In this document: piece after piece, positions 12,801-27,699 of the stretch
Position numbering within the stretch: position 1 is the stretch's first letter
Layout of the letters: each line of letters opens with the position of its first letter
Assembly (NCBI GenBank): GCA_963920635.1
Contig: OY987298.1
Location: forward strand, 19,935,647 to 19,999,646
DNA: 64,000 bases
Origin: Pseudeuparius sepicola
Taxonomy: Eukaryota; Arthropoda; Insecta; Coleoptera; Anthribidae
Direction: 5' to 3'
Notes under the pieces: generated by a model
The model's input: the letters and a program-made list of their open reading frames with translations, nothing else
The model's database searches: none
Told to the model about the DNA's origin: nothing
Position numbers and translations under genes: made by a program

Positions 12801-15800
12801 CATTCGATCTAAGATCTTTTAAAATAGATATTTTCAAACAAAAACGATCTTAGATTAAAGATTGTCTAATAACGATCTGTTTAAAACAGATTATTCGATC
12901 AAACATCTTTTAATCAATCTAAGATCTTCTAAATGATCTAAGTACTTTTAAAATATTACGTCTAAAAATGCATATTATAATGGTTAATATATGTCTACAC
13001 ATACTTTTCCTAATTTTGACATACTTCGTAGAAAGTGACATCTTTCAAAATTGGAGTAAGTGCAATGATACGTCCAATTTTACGTAACTAGTTGTGAAAA
13101 GTAAAATTTAGTTACTTCCCTAACTGAACTGGTTACGTAATCAATCAGTTGATATACCTATGGAGAATATAGGCCGGAGCCCTACCACTTCACAATTCGT
13201 TTCTCCCTCCAATGAATCAAAGTCGAATTCTTAAAAGATCGTTTTTGGAAAAGATCTTAGATCATTATTACGATATTAGATCCTTTGAGAGATCTTAGAT
13301 CTTTAAAAGGATCAGATCTTTTTGAATCGATCTTTTTAAAAAAGATTGTTCTTTAGTAAAACAAAAAAGATCTAGATCTAAGATCAAGATCGCGATTTTA
13401 GATCTTTAAAACGATACTTGTTAAATAGATCTGCTCAGCTTTGGTGCTGTGGACCGTTTTTCTCAGTTTTAAATTAAACTATAAAATAAATGAACAATGC
13501 AGCACCTTATAGTTTATATATCTAAACAATAACCATACACAGGGAGTGTGAAAAATTAGATAAATGCTGGGCTTTGTTTGACAAATTTGATAAGATGACT
13601 TGTTTGTAGGTATTCTGTCTTATGTGATTATGAGCAAAATATCATTGAAAAAAGATAATATAGCATCAACAATCTGATATAAAAAAGGGTGGTGAGTAGG
13701 ATGAAAGATTTTCTGAGGAACACAATAATTTGTTATTTTACTTACGTTTTATCACAGATAAGTTGGATACTTGTTCCATCGATTGAAACTTTCACTTGGT
13801 CGTCAGACTTTATTTGACTGCTAAAGTCATTTGGAGAAAGCTAAAAATAATAACAAAAATCATTACACTCGGCTAATATAATTTCTCTATGATATATTAC
13901 TTTCTGTAATGTCAGATCCTTATTCGCAAACAGCAATACAGATATCGCCGGAATTAAACTGCACTCTCTCACCACAGTCATTCTACGAATGTTCGACCGA
14001 GTCTCATTAATATAAAGTAAGAATTTTGTAGGAAAATTGTTCCTTCTAAAATTAATGGAGTCCATGGTAATCGTAGCTTTATGGTTGTTTCTAAAAATAA
14101 TTCCACATATCTGTACAAAAACAAAACAGACCAAAAATTTACCTTGTAAGCAACACATTTACATCTTTTTTAAACTTATTTCTAACAATGTCCCAATTTC
14201 TGTGTTGTAGGACTGTTCCCACACCAGAATATAACACAGCCTTCACTAATTCGTCATTGTCCGAAAATTCATCGGAACTTATGTAGTAGTCCGAGCTGGA
14301 TATTGTGTTCTTCAAACCATTTTCCAAATAGCCGAAATGAATTGAACGCAACTCTAAAAAGTTACATTAAAACATAATTATTGACGAAATGTACAATGTT
14401 CAAAAATTGTTTACTACTGACTTACGTTTGATTGTTTCAAGTTTGTGGTGAACCAAATTCATTTCTCTGCAAAACTGTTGGGCCCTTCCGTAATCTCCCT
14501 CTTCGGCATATTCTAACCACTTTTCAAAAATTCTCATCGCAGAAAGATGGTCACTGTGATTACAAAACTGCTGTTTCACTCTCTTTATTGTCTCTTTGTC
14601 TGTCAGACTCGAAGCGAACATGTTAATTTCGGAAGAGAACAAAGTAACAATGTCGACTATTGGTGTAACGCATTTGAAAATCACTGCGTTGACTAGTACC
14701 TAAAACAGTAGGGTAGAAAAATCGCGTTTAAGTTAAACTTTTGTCACATTAAAAATAAACTAGCAGGTCAGATCATAGACATACAAATTTAAAATCACCA
14801 AGTTGTCGATATATAGGATGTGCACCTTAACACGTCACTCGTAATTTTATCAGCAGTTTTCAAGGTAAATTATTTATTTATTGTACAAAAACTACACCTT
14901 CTCCACGTGTAATTCATAAAATGTTAACTATAATCATTGAGTAAAGGAATAATAAGATTAATCAACTTTACTTCAGAAACGATTATATGTAACGTAATTA
15001 ATAGAAATGCTCACACTGAGGTAATACGGATAATACATTGTTACATTTATTACAATAATCCCTGTATATATTAGGATAAATCTTGTTTAGAGTGATATTA
15101 GTTTCCACCTATTTATGAGTGATTTCTTAGAGTATTGTATTTTTTAACACTGAGTATCATGTTATTGGAAATGTTTCTGTTTGATATACAGTTTATGAAT
15201 CACAACTGATATTTCTGTATTACATCTGATATTCTGAAATTTATTCGACTAATCTGAATTTCAATTGATGCTTTCTGAATTACACGTGGAAAAGGTGACT
15301 GGTGTAGAATTTTTGCATCTTCAACTGGTTGAATTCCAAAATGGTGCTTATTGTATGTTATGAGAAACAAATAACTTATAAAAACTTTGTTAATATGACA
15401 AAACTGAGAAATACTGACCTCAAAGACAATTCGTTACGGTAAAAAGAACATAAATAGTATAAAGCTGTATATTTGAAATATGGGACTTACTTTAAACCCT
15501 CGTATATGGAATTCCTAGTTAGAATGTGTGACAGAGTCATAAGGGTATGAGAGCAATAATAATAATCCGATCAAGTTAGCCCAAAAAAATAGGCGTAAGG
15601 TTACATTAATAATAAATTGTTTTGTTTTTCCTGGTCGTTATTCAATAAAAAATAATAAAATTCCTGGGATTCGACCAACGTTTGTTATGATAAAATTATT
15701 TTTGGTATTTGTTTTTGTTCTTGAAGTCTAAATACCAAAAATAATTTTATCATAATAAACGTTGGTCGAATCCCAGGAATTTTATTATTTTTTAATAATA

Positions 15801-18800
15801 AATAATAAAAGTTCGCAAAAATGGGTTTTTTATATCAGACAAAAATGGAATTATCTACAAAAATTGCCCTTACACTGGACATGTAATACAATTAAAAATT
15901 AAATTAAATTGTAAAAAAGGATGTAATGCAAAATGCGGCTGCAAAAAAGTTGGATTGTTTCTTTTGTAATATTAGTGAAGAGACATCTGATGCATCGCTC
16001 TCAGAACAATTCACTTGTATCCAGCAGCAAGGAGAAGAAGAGGAGGAAGAAGAAAAATATGAAGACACTGCAAGCTTTTGAATTTCCGGTAGAAGATTAT
16101 GATTCTGACCAATGGTTTTCCCTAATTACATTTCACACAGCTTTTATTATACAAGACCACAATAGACCGTGGAATAGGCCTACCGGGGAAACCACATTAA
16201 AAAAAGCACGCCGTGTACACTATCTTACAGGAGGCATGGAAACGTGTGTATATTATGGAGATTGCAACTTCTTCAACTTTTGGAGATTGGAACTTCTTCA
16301 ACTTTCGAATCGCAATATCTCAAAAACGGTGATTCTTAGGAAAAAAAGGTTAAGAACAATTTTTGTAGATAATTGTATGCTCTACAATTTTTGTCTGGTG
16401 TATTTTTATGATAAAACTTATCGTTCGGCTGAAAATGCAATAAAACATTTTTGCGAACTTTGACATAGAATAACTTTTTTTGCACATTCGGGATCGATGG
16501 GGACTTTTGACATTTCTTTTATATTGATGATATAAACAATAAAACCAAGATTCGTCTTTATGCGAATGGATGCAACCTTGAAAGTCTATTTTGACCGGAC
16601 TATTATAATAGTTCAACGTACGAAAGAAAAAATAAAGCTCGCATCACGCGACCACTTCCTCATTTTTATTTATCATTTATTTTTAACGCGGTGTAATAAA
16701 ACACCTATTATATTTTTTCAACATCGTCACGTCTACCATCTCCTTTGAAATAAGGCAACAAAGCACTTCAGTCAGTGAATCGGCCAACAAAACCAGTTAG
16801 CCAACGCGTTTTGTGCCTGTTTCTATAGTACGTCAAGTTAACTGAGTAACACAGCGCTCATTTTTTCGGCCGCCGGCAAGCTTGGCAGAGAGCTCAGTGG
16901 CGATTCGTATGTTTGGGAATTAACGTGTGCAAAATGAGTAAACAGGGAATAACATTGCATTCTCAAGCACGAGAAATAATTGCCAATGTTATAAGGGTTT
17001 GCTTTCCTCCATAATCTAAGGCATTACCGTTAAGAATAATATTAACTATAAATTAAATAACAATTATATGAAAATTAAGTCAGTGAGTTACACAAAATTG
17101 AGCTACGCCCCTGAACTGTGACTAATTAATTCTATAATATTTACGAGTTCTTCCCCCTTACGTCGCACGCATTCTGCTGTAAGAAGAACTATACAAGCAA
17201 CGAATGACGTTAAAAATTAAAGTAACCCAGTCATTGCCTACTAATTTTCTTCTTTCTTTCAAAAAACAGCTGGACAACTTTATTTTTTTGCAAAATCTGT
17301 CCCCTGTATTTCCTCATGTCAATGTCAGACGTTGGCTAACTAGAGTATCCATAAACAAGGCTTTAAACGTCAGCAACTGACATACATATATAACCTATAA
17401 TAAGTCTCTATTATTGTTTTTCGTCTACTAGCTCCATTGCACACTTTTTTTTGCAAACAATATAATGAAAAATCCACTGCAAGACTTCCAACCCCCACGA
17501 CGATCGATAACTCAATAATCTCACCTTTGCAAGTTTGGGCTCCAACTGAAACTCGGCCAGCGTCCTCCCCAACGGCGTCAGATTCTCGTTCGCGTCCAAC
17601 AGCTCCAACTCCGTCAGTTCCTCCACGGCCTTCTCGGTGGCGTTCTTGTCGGGCGGGGTCGGCAGGCCCTCCATGAAGGCGTGCGCGTTTATGTTGTCGC
17701 CGATCTCCTTCGCCTGCAGCACGATCCGCGTCAGGGAGGTGCACAGAATTTCCGGCGGGGAGAAGTCGGAGAACTCCCTGTAGGTGTCCTGGGGGTACAG
17801 GCGGAAACACTCGCCGGGTCTGACGCGGCCGGCGCGGCCCGCGCGCTGCGTCGCGCTCGCCTTGGATATCCAGAAATTGTCGAGGATGTCTATGCCTGAA
17901 AGTAGAAACGACCTGACTGGTGGGTGGTGAGATGAGATTCTGGACGGCAAAAGGGCGAACAGAGGAATATGCAGACGATCTGGTTATTATATGCCATTGA
18001 ATATAAGAAATACGCCCCCTGTAGGCTCAATGCTAAACTAAGTCTATGGGCCATGCCATTTTGTTGATCCGTATATTATGTTTTCTGTTTTGTTCAAAAT
18101 CAGTCAAAAAGCTATATTTTCTAAAGTTGACTCTTATAATAATGTAGTAAATATAACAAGAGTTGAATTCAAATGTTTAAATATTCCCGCCACGCTTGTG
18201 CCAAAAAAGAGAGAAGAGTTAAAGAAGAGTTGTTCGAAAATGAAATAAAGCAACTAAATGTGATTTTTATTATGATTACCACGCCCAAAAGGCCTCCCAC
18301 AGTTACCAGAAGTGGAATTTGAACATGCTAAAGTGTTATGCAGTGTAATTACGAAGTTTTAGTGCGAGATTCGGACGAAAAACCGTCTTGATTCGATCGC
18401 CGAGGTCCTAACCTAAACATTTTTTCTTCCTGAAAACATTTTCGAGATGGAACAAGTTTCGAATCAATTTAATTTAACCAACAAAGTTCTCTATTTCGAA
18501 TTCCGCTTTTAGTTAGTTTAGCTTCCCGCGGTGTATGTCTGCCCCCATTTTTTTTAATTTTGGCTACCCCCTATTTTCGGGGTCCCTCAACACGAATCTG
18601 ACCTTAGTTTTTGGTGCTCGGGCGCAGTTTCCGAGAAAATGAATTTTCAAATTTCCTTTGACACCTCACTTTTCATGGCGATATTTGTGGTTATAATCCG
18701 GATGAATTTTTACTATATGCAGCTCAAACTGATCACCACACTATTTTGCACCTTTTGCAACATCGAAACTTCGCGGAAACCCGCGAAAAATCCGAAATTA

Positions 18801-21800
18801 GGAAAGATTTGTGCCGTGTTTACGTCCGGCCCGGCCGCTGTTTTCGCCCCACAATTGGCACGCGCCGATTGTCGGGGGGGAACTTTTACCTAATAACCAA
18901 ATAACTTTACGAAGACGACCACAAAATATATAGAAGACAACAAGAACAATGAACAAGAACAAAGAACAACGCAGTGTAAACCCAAATTGTGCCCAAAGCT
19001 AGAGGTGACAATGGCCCATATAGTTGGTTCGCATAGTGCCCGTCGGGGCGTTGGCATCTTAAATTCAGTCGCGTATAGCTAAAAGGAGAGAGGAAGAAGC
19101 GGTTATCGAATCCCTGCAAGAAGCTTTAAACACTACTGGTGTCAACATCTTAACATTAACCGACACAAAAGTGTTATAGATGGCAAATGTCCGAGCATTT
19201 AGGATTTTGAGCAGGACACTTTTAAAAATGTCCGCCGAGGCCTCGAACATTTATGGACATTTTTGAAAATGGTGCCATTCGATTGCTTGTGAAAAGACCT
19301 TTAAAATAAGACCGCATATTATGTATGACTTTTGATTAAAAAAGTACAAAGTAAACCAAAAATAAAATAAATTAAAATATGTAAAATTTAAAAAAAAAGG
19401 TTTCTAGTTACAGACTAAAGTTAGGTTAGCGATCAATAAAGGAATGAAGACGACCACAAAATATATAGAAGACGACAAGAACAATGAACAAGAACAAAGA
19501 ACAACGCAGTGTAAACCCAAAGTGTGCCCAAAGCTAGAGGTGACAATGGCCCATATAGTTGGTTCGCATAGTGCCCGTCGGGGCGTTGGCATCTTAAATT
19601 CAGTCACGTATAGCTAAAGGGAGAGAGGAAGAAGCGGTTATCGAATCCCTGCAAGAAGCTTTAAACACTACTGGTGTCAACATCTTAACATTAACGGACA
19701 CAAAAGTGTTATAGTGCCATTATAGATGGCAAATGTCCGAGCATTTAGGATTTTGAGCAGGACACTTTTAAAAATGTCCGCCGAGGCCTCAAACATTTAT
19801 GGACATTTTTGAAAATAGTGCCATTCGATTGCTTGTGAAAAGACCTTTATAATAAGACCGCATATTATGTATGACTTTTGATTAAAAAAGTATAAAGTAA
19901 ACCAAAAATAAAATAAATTAAAATATGTAAAATTTAAAAAAAAAGGTTTCTAGTTACAGACTAAAGTTAGGTTAGCGATCAATAAAGGAATGAAGACGAC
20001 CACAAAATATATAGAAGACGACAAGAACAATGAACAAGAACAAAGAACAACGCAGTGTAAACCCAAAGTGTGCCCAAAGCTAGAGGTGACAATGGCCCAT
20101 ATAGTTGGTTCGCATAGTGCCCGTCGGGGCGTTGGCATCTTAAATTCAGTCGCGTATAGCCAAAGGGAGAGAGGAAGAAGCGGTTATCGAATCCCTGCAA
20201 GAAGCTTTAAACACTACTGGTGTCAACATCTTAACATTAACGGACACAAAAGTGTTATAGTGCCATTATAGATGGCAAATGTCTGAGCATTTAGGATTTT
20301 GAGCAGGACACTTTTAAAAATGTCCGCCGAGGCCTCAAACATTTATGGCTAACCATACAAAGGTCGAAATGTTGAAGTTGTTTTGTTTGTCCATTATCAT
20401 GGTGACAGTGGAGGCACATCTTGATTGCGAGGAGGAGAATGTAATGACAGATTATTGGAGACGGAAGTGTTGCTGCAATGCAAAAGATTGCCCCAAATAT
20501 ATAAAAATTCACAAAGTTACATGTACAAATCTACAAGATAATGGTAAATTTCAATAGTATTTTTTTAGATATAGTGTTCAGGATGTCCCAAATTGGACAC
20601 TATTGAGGGGTTTCTCTCAAAGAGAAACTTTCTCTCGGTTGTGATTTTAAAGAAAAAAATCCCTGCAGTTCAAATATGACATATTTGGGCTTTTTTTCTC
20701 TAAAACGTTTTTTTTTCCAAAATTGAATTTTACTTAAACAGAATATAAATGTAAATAACAGAGCGAAAATAAATATAGAAAGTAGATAGAGAGATATAGA
20801 GAAAGGGGGGGAAGGAAAGTAGAAGTGTGTGTTGTATTTTTGCGTTGACTGGCTTATTAATAAAGACTGCTCACGGCTCTCATGTTTGACAGTTCTATGC
20901 CTCACCATATGATTTCCAGAGACAAAATACGATGGAAAACACATTGTTGGCCATCAATGCCATCTATATTCCAGAATATTAAGCTATAGCCATGAAAGTC
21001 TTATAAATATGTCAGTCAATGATGGTGTGCATGTGTAATTTATGACATTTTTAAAGACTTATTAGGAAGAGTGGACAGATAGTATAGAGTAACGTTAAAC
21101 CAGTTAGATGAGGCTAGTTAGTATGAGGTAAAAAGCCTCCTGAAATGTTCCTTTTCTATTTCAGAATTAGACCTATTATTCAAAACATACGGATTAACTG
21201 AAATAGCTAAGAGTGGTCAAGTGAATATGACCATATCAGACTCTTTAATACCAGTACTACATGTAAACAACACCAAAAGATCAAATTATAACAACTTTCC
21301 AACTGTCAAGCGTGAATATATCGATAATTGAGCCGGGATTTTTCACGGGCTGCAAAAAAATGGAAAATCTCCTTTTAGATGGCAATAATTTGACAGAATT
21401 AATCGATGGCACTTTCGGTTCTTTGGACACTCTGAAATTATTGAACTTGTCCAGAAATAGCATAAAGAGGCTCATTGATCACTCCTTAACAGGCATGATA
21501 AGTTTAGAGACATTAGATTTTAACAAAAACAACATTTGTGAACACGCATTTCACTATAATCACTTTTTGACATCACTGATTTTATCCAAAAATGCATTGG
21601 AAAGTGCCAATTGGAAATACACCGGCTCATTGAAAAACCTAGACGTTTCCCACAACAAACTGATATCACTCAAAGGTATTTCATATGTAAACTTAATAAC
21701 CTTGGATGCGAGTTACAACAAGATATCAAACGTAACCAACGAGTTGCATAAATTAACAAAATTGGAAAGTTTCAACTTGTCCGGCAACATCATAACTGGC

Positions 21801-24800
21801 TTTCCAAGAGGTTGCTTCAGTTCACTCGAAAACCTTAACTATCTGGACATTTCTCACAATAAACTTACCATAATTCAGTACGGCATTTTGAATGGACTGC
21901 CGAACTTGTTGTACTTGAACGTAGAGGCAAATATGTTGTCAAAAATAGACATTTACACTCTTTCGCTTAACCCCCTGCAAGAGTTCTATTTCGGTTATAA
22001 TTTTATTAACGATGTGGAAGTGGAGGAGCTTACAAAGCATGCACCCTCTTTGAGAAAAGTGTCTCTTCAAAGTAACAATTGGAGATGTGATTTGCTAGCG
22101 AAAGTTATTCATAGTTTGAAAAATAAAAATGTGGACGTGGTTAAAGGAAAAAGCTTCAACGGGAGCAATATTCAAGGCATAAAATGTAGCGAGGAGAATG
22201 AAAAACGCATTGAAATTGACAATAACGATAAAAGTTATGCAAATGACTTTGTGAATAACAACTTGAAAAACGTAGACTTGTTAAAGGATTTTGATAGAAA
22301 TTTTGAAAATTCAAACATTTACAAGTACCTACAAAGCAAAGATGCTCAATTACAAAATTTCTTAAACACAACTTTTCAAAAATTCGTCAATTTAAACAAT
22401 ACACTACCGTTAAAAAATCAGAACTTTGATTTTCAACAACTAAGAAAAATCGTTTCTGATAATTCATTCCTAAACGACATCAATAGTGATTTTCAAAAGA
22501 CCGACTTTTACAAATATCTCGAAAGCTTGAAAACGGGAAATGAAGTCGACTATTTCAACAGAGATTTCAAAAAATCAAATTTTTCTAAATATATGGAAAA
22601 TTTTCGAGATGCAAAAGAAGAAATAACTCCTGAAAAACTAATCCGAGATTATATTAAGAAGAATGGAAATGGTATAACTTACGTAAATTTATTTTTAAAT
22701 CTCCTGCAGATAGCCGGTTTCTTGTTTGGAATTTATGCTTTTGTATTCTTTAAAAATTATGCAAAACAGAGAAATTCGACTGACCAAAATATAGAGCTTG
22801 TATAAAATATAACTATGTATTTTAAACAACCATAAACCTTAGTATATCCTGCAATAACAAAAATCAAAAGTACATGGGCCAAATCTAATTCAAAACAACT
22901 TTTTCTCGTAAAATTTCTCGCTACCTCATATTTCAGTCATTTCTTTTCCTTCAAAGAAGAAAAAAAAATGACGAATAAAGTATAGGCTGGTTTTCTCATG
23001 AGGATAATTTTTAATTCTAAATAAATTTTTCTTATAGAATTTTTGGATACATTGTATTTAAATGCCACTTTAGTGCATTAGAAAAAGAAAAAGTGGGAAA
23101 AACAAAGTAGGACGATCTTTCCAAAATTTGATACCTGGGAGTAATTTTTAATTGGGAACTGCTTGTCTTAATGAAATTTTTGCCATCTTTAAGGGAAAAG
23201 GCACTTCACCTGCAATGAAAATAAATAAATGGTCGCTGTCAATGCCATATTGATTTTTCAAAAACGAAAATATGCTAGAAACTAGTTTCTAGTCAAGCAG
23301 GTCAGAACCTCAAACGATCAAATTTGAACTTGAAAATTGTTTGTCTTTTACATATATTATATTGGCTCACTTATCCTGGGACACCCTGTATATTTGCAGT
23401 TTCAATGGTCCTACCTTATTCCTTCCTTAATTTTTTTATACAGTATTGCATTATACTTGCATTATACTTTTTGAGGGCGCCGGTAAAATCATAAAAGTCA
23501 CCACGACATGTTTTTTTAAGAGATGCATTTTTAGCTATTAATCGCAAATTTTTCTTTATAATTTGTACGGTTAATAGCTTTTCGTTTTCATTTTTACGAG
23601 ATCAAAAAATGATTTCGTAATATCCGATTACATTTTTGGAGAGAGCGCAGGGATATGACCTGTTTTCAGAATTTCCAATTGATTGACTCTCTTACCCTAT
23701 TTGTATAGAATATATAATATCCTTTACTCAATGGTAAAAGTAAAAGGAATAAAACAGGCTGCCTAAAAATTCAAAAACAGGAAAATGTTATTATTAAAAA
23801 AAGAAATAATTCTATGAAAATGTCAGGTACCTAATTAAAAATATTTTTATGTTTATAAGTAATTGTTTATAATGTGTTGTACATATAAGGTATAATGTAC
23901 AATAATAGAGCTGTCTTTATGATGATTAAACTATGCTGTTTTGATTAAGCTGTATTATTATCTCAACCTAGTTAATTGCTTCGTTTCCTAAATGCAGTAA
24001 TAACATAAAACTAATAAAAATCTTGATCCTCTATGTCGTACTTTCAATTAAAATAATTTCCAATTTGCACAAAATTACACATTACCGTTTGTGGCATATC
24101 AACTTGGACCCATACTAAATAAATTCATTTTTATTTAAAATTTGTAGCGAATTGGGATAAATAAAATATGTTAGATATTAAAAGTCAAAGCATGATTAAT
24201 TTGGAGGAAAAAGCAAACATCATAACGTGAAACGTTTTCCAGAAGACCATAATCAAGAATTTTGTGTTTCATTCTGTGCCCCCTCTTAAGCCTATTGTGG
24301 TAAACATAAAGACAAAAGAATAATATCTACTTCTGCGGTTTAAATGGTACCTAAAGAAGACTGAATCAAGACAAAATTGACAGACAGTGCACAGTGTAAA
24401 ATTTATAAAATCATCATTACCTTTCTCAAAATCAAACCTCTGGTCCTTCCTCACCCCCGTATCTATGACATACCCCACGTCATCTATCGTTACGGATGTC
24501 TCGGCGATATTCGTTGAAAGTATCACTTTTCGAACTCCTGGAGGGGGCCTCGAAAATATTTTCCACTGATCTGCGTCTTGCAGCTTGGAATGCAAACAAT
24601 ATACAACTAAATCGGTGCTGTATTGAGGTAACAAAGTGTTGACTTTCTTTATGTCTTCCCAGCCCGGGAGGAACACCAAAATGGCGCCTTCCGCTCGATT
24701 TCTGTGTATAAACTGTATGACCTAAAATAAAAGTGATATGATATGTACCAGCAATTCGGACAATTAAAAAAAACATAGTTAGAAAAAGGCTCTCCCTAAC

Positions 24801-27613
24801 TTACTTTTACCACATCAGCATGCACAACGTTCGGCACTTTGGACTCGCACATATCCGTCGTTTTTGACAGGTCAAGTTTGTTACAGGTATCAATGTAATG
24901 CTTCTTGACAGGATACGTGAATCCTGGCACATCTAATATCGGTGCTCCATCGTAGTACCTAACGAAAGATAATCCATTAAGTAATCATTACAACTCCCAT
25001 GAGACCACAACAATATTTATACAGGGTGTCTCACCACGAACTGCATCGATCGATATCTCAAAATATAAGCATATATTTTTTTTGAAAATTTGGCTGCAGT
25101 TCTTGATATAACTCTGTTGCATTCTCCATAAATAATAAATAAATTTAAATAGTCTTCATTTGTGTAATTTAACCGTGTCGGTATTGTTTACAATAATTTT
25201 AAACTAAATGACATTTCTTCATTCTCTGACAATCGTATAATCAGCCATGGCCAACTAGATTTATCAAACTTAAAAAAACTCCCCCTTGATGAAGTGGAAA
25301 ATTAGTTTTTGTAAATAAATCGAAAATGATAACATTTAGGTATACGGAACCAAACACAAACTAGCCCTAATTTTTTGTGCTGAATACGGCTGCTACAAAA
25401 AAATGGGGGTTTCCATTTGAAAATTTTGAGTTATTGGCATATTTTGAATTAATATTTCAATATTTTTTTGTGAGCACCCTGTACAAGATCGAAATCTTCC
25501 TTTATGGTATTTCTCTGCACCAAGCCTTTGACTACAAAATGCCAAGAGCGCGTTACGAAATATGTAGCCGTTATGAACAAACTGTCAATTAAGTACGGGT
25601 CTGCATCTGTCATTTTTTCTCTAAAATGGCAAATATCTCAAAAACGGTTGAATTTAGGTATAGGACATGATACATGAAGTGTACCTAGAATTTTCCGTAG
25701 AATCAAAAAATGCAATAAAATATAGGGTGTTCCATTTAAAATAACGAAGTTGTCATTGACTTCCGGTATAACCGAAAGTGACGCCATTTTGAAAATATTT
25801 TAGGTGAATAGTACTCATTGACATTGGTCAGCTGCCAAATTTTCAAAAAAATTCTATGTTTACTTTTTGAGATATCGATCGATACAGTTCATGGTGAGAC
25901 ACCCTGTAGGGAATCTAATCCCGAAAAAATCTGAGATTTCGAGATCACAGAATTTCCAAATGCAAATACGAGGATCCCGAGACTCAATACTTACTGAGAT
26001 TTTTATTACTGCAATATTTTTTCTAATAGTTAGAGTAATGTTACTGTCAGAATAGTAATTTGTGTTTTCAAGTTTTGAATTTTTGCTAACGGCACTACTA
26101 CTGATAGGATTTGAATTTTTTTTGTTAGTGCTTCGTTTAACCTCTCCAAAAGTGATTTGTTTTTATTTGAATCCTGACGCTGCCTATCATTAAGCATTAA
26201 GCAAGACTCCTATCAAAATCACCCCATCCCCCTCAAAAAAAAATCCTTGAATTCATTGAAATCCTTAAACAATCTAACAATCTGAACCGCGATCGGGGTT
26301 TATTTTTACAATATTGTTGGCGCGTGTTTTTTACATATACGTGGCAAAGCCAATCCTAGCCTTAATTTTCCAGCATTTTCCCCTGTTCCCTCCATTTTCT
26401 ATAATCCATTACAGGTAAAGAACAACCAGTCTCAGTGTTATCATCGCACCCTGGGGATGTCCAGTGCAATCGAGGACGAAAGCTCGGAACGAGAAGTTTC
26501 GCCGACGCAGGATTCATCGGGAAGAAACAATGATTCATCAAGAATATAGCCATAAGAAATCAAGTCAATATAAGAGGGTCAGGTATAAAGGTGACCTTCA
26601 TACAATATTACGGCTATATTCTTATTCGTTGCATGCCAGAAGACACCTTGAGAGTTGCCAGACTGGTAGATGAGAGGGAAGTAAAAGGCATTTTAAAACA
26701 GTTAGTGGAAACCTGATTTAAGAACTAAATTATAAAGAAGCTAATTTTAATTTTCCTACCTTAAATAGCGTAATAGCATTCTCGCTGTAAAGCTTTTATT
26801 CCATTTAAATTTTCATGAAGAAAAAACCTCTGCACAGATCTAGTAGTCCAAGTAATACTCACTTGCTAAACATTTCAGTATCAATTGTCGCACTCATAAC
26901 AATCAACTTCAGTTTAGGATTTTTGTTCATGGTGGCTTTAAGCAAATTCATGAGAAGGTCGGTGTTGACGTCTCGTTCGTGGGCCTCGTCCAGTATGATA
27001 TGAGTAAACTTCGACAGCTTCTGATCGGACTGGAAATACCGAAGGAGAATACCAGTCGTGCAAAACAATATACGGCCGGTAGCTCGTTGGAAGTTAGACT
27101 TGAGGCGAACTTGGTAGCCCGCAATGTCACCAACCTAAAGAAATCAAATCAAAGGGCCATGGTCTAAACATAAACTCGCAAAGGTAAAAAAATTAACATG
27201 TAATAAGTATCAAATATACAAGATGACGCATTTGAAATGGATGGAAGCACCCCTGTAAAATTTTTATTTTCATCTCATTTTAGCCATTTATTCCCTTAGG
27301 TAGGTAAAGAAACTGTATCTTGGTGCAAAATTCCAGGACTTAATACCAATTTTCATGGCCTACTCGAATGTTGTTACCAGTAAAAATGACAAATCATTTA
27401 GCGTTTTTTTTTTTACCTCAAAACAGATTACGACATTGGATTCGAGACCATCTAAAATAGGCCTGTACCAAGTTTTGTTAAAAAATAACAATTATTAAAA
27501 ATACTGCGGTAATTATAATCAATATTGATAATTTATGAATTTGACGTCCCCTGTACATAGTTCATTTTTCGTAGGATTGTCATAAATTTCAATTTCTACC
27601 TTTTAAAAACAAA

Positions 27614-27699
<86 letters not shown>

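Noticed and set aside
14111..14142. Nearer splice acceptor (gtacag) before helicase exon 11
   Set aside because: It would make a 32-bp intron and break the frame; the acceptor at 14091-14092 keeps phase.
19404..20200. Repeated minus-strand frames of about 60-70 aa
   Set aside because: Each sits in a copy of the 540-bp repeat, and the composition does not suggest a protein.
26415..26700. Plus-strand stretch SSAIEDESSEREVSPTQDSS and a later frame VARLVDEREVKGILKQLV
   Set aside because: They are short, in different frames with stops between, so I could not support a gene.
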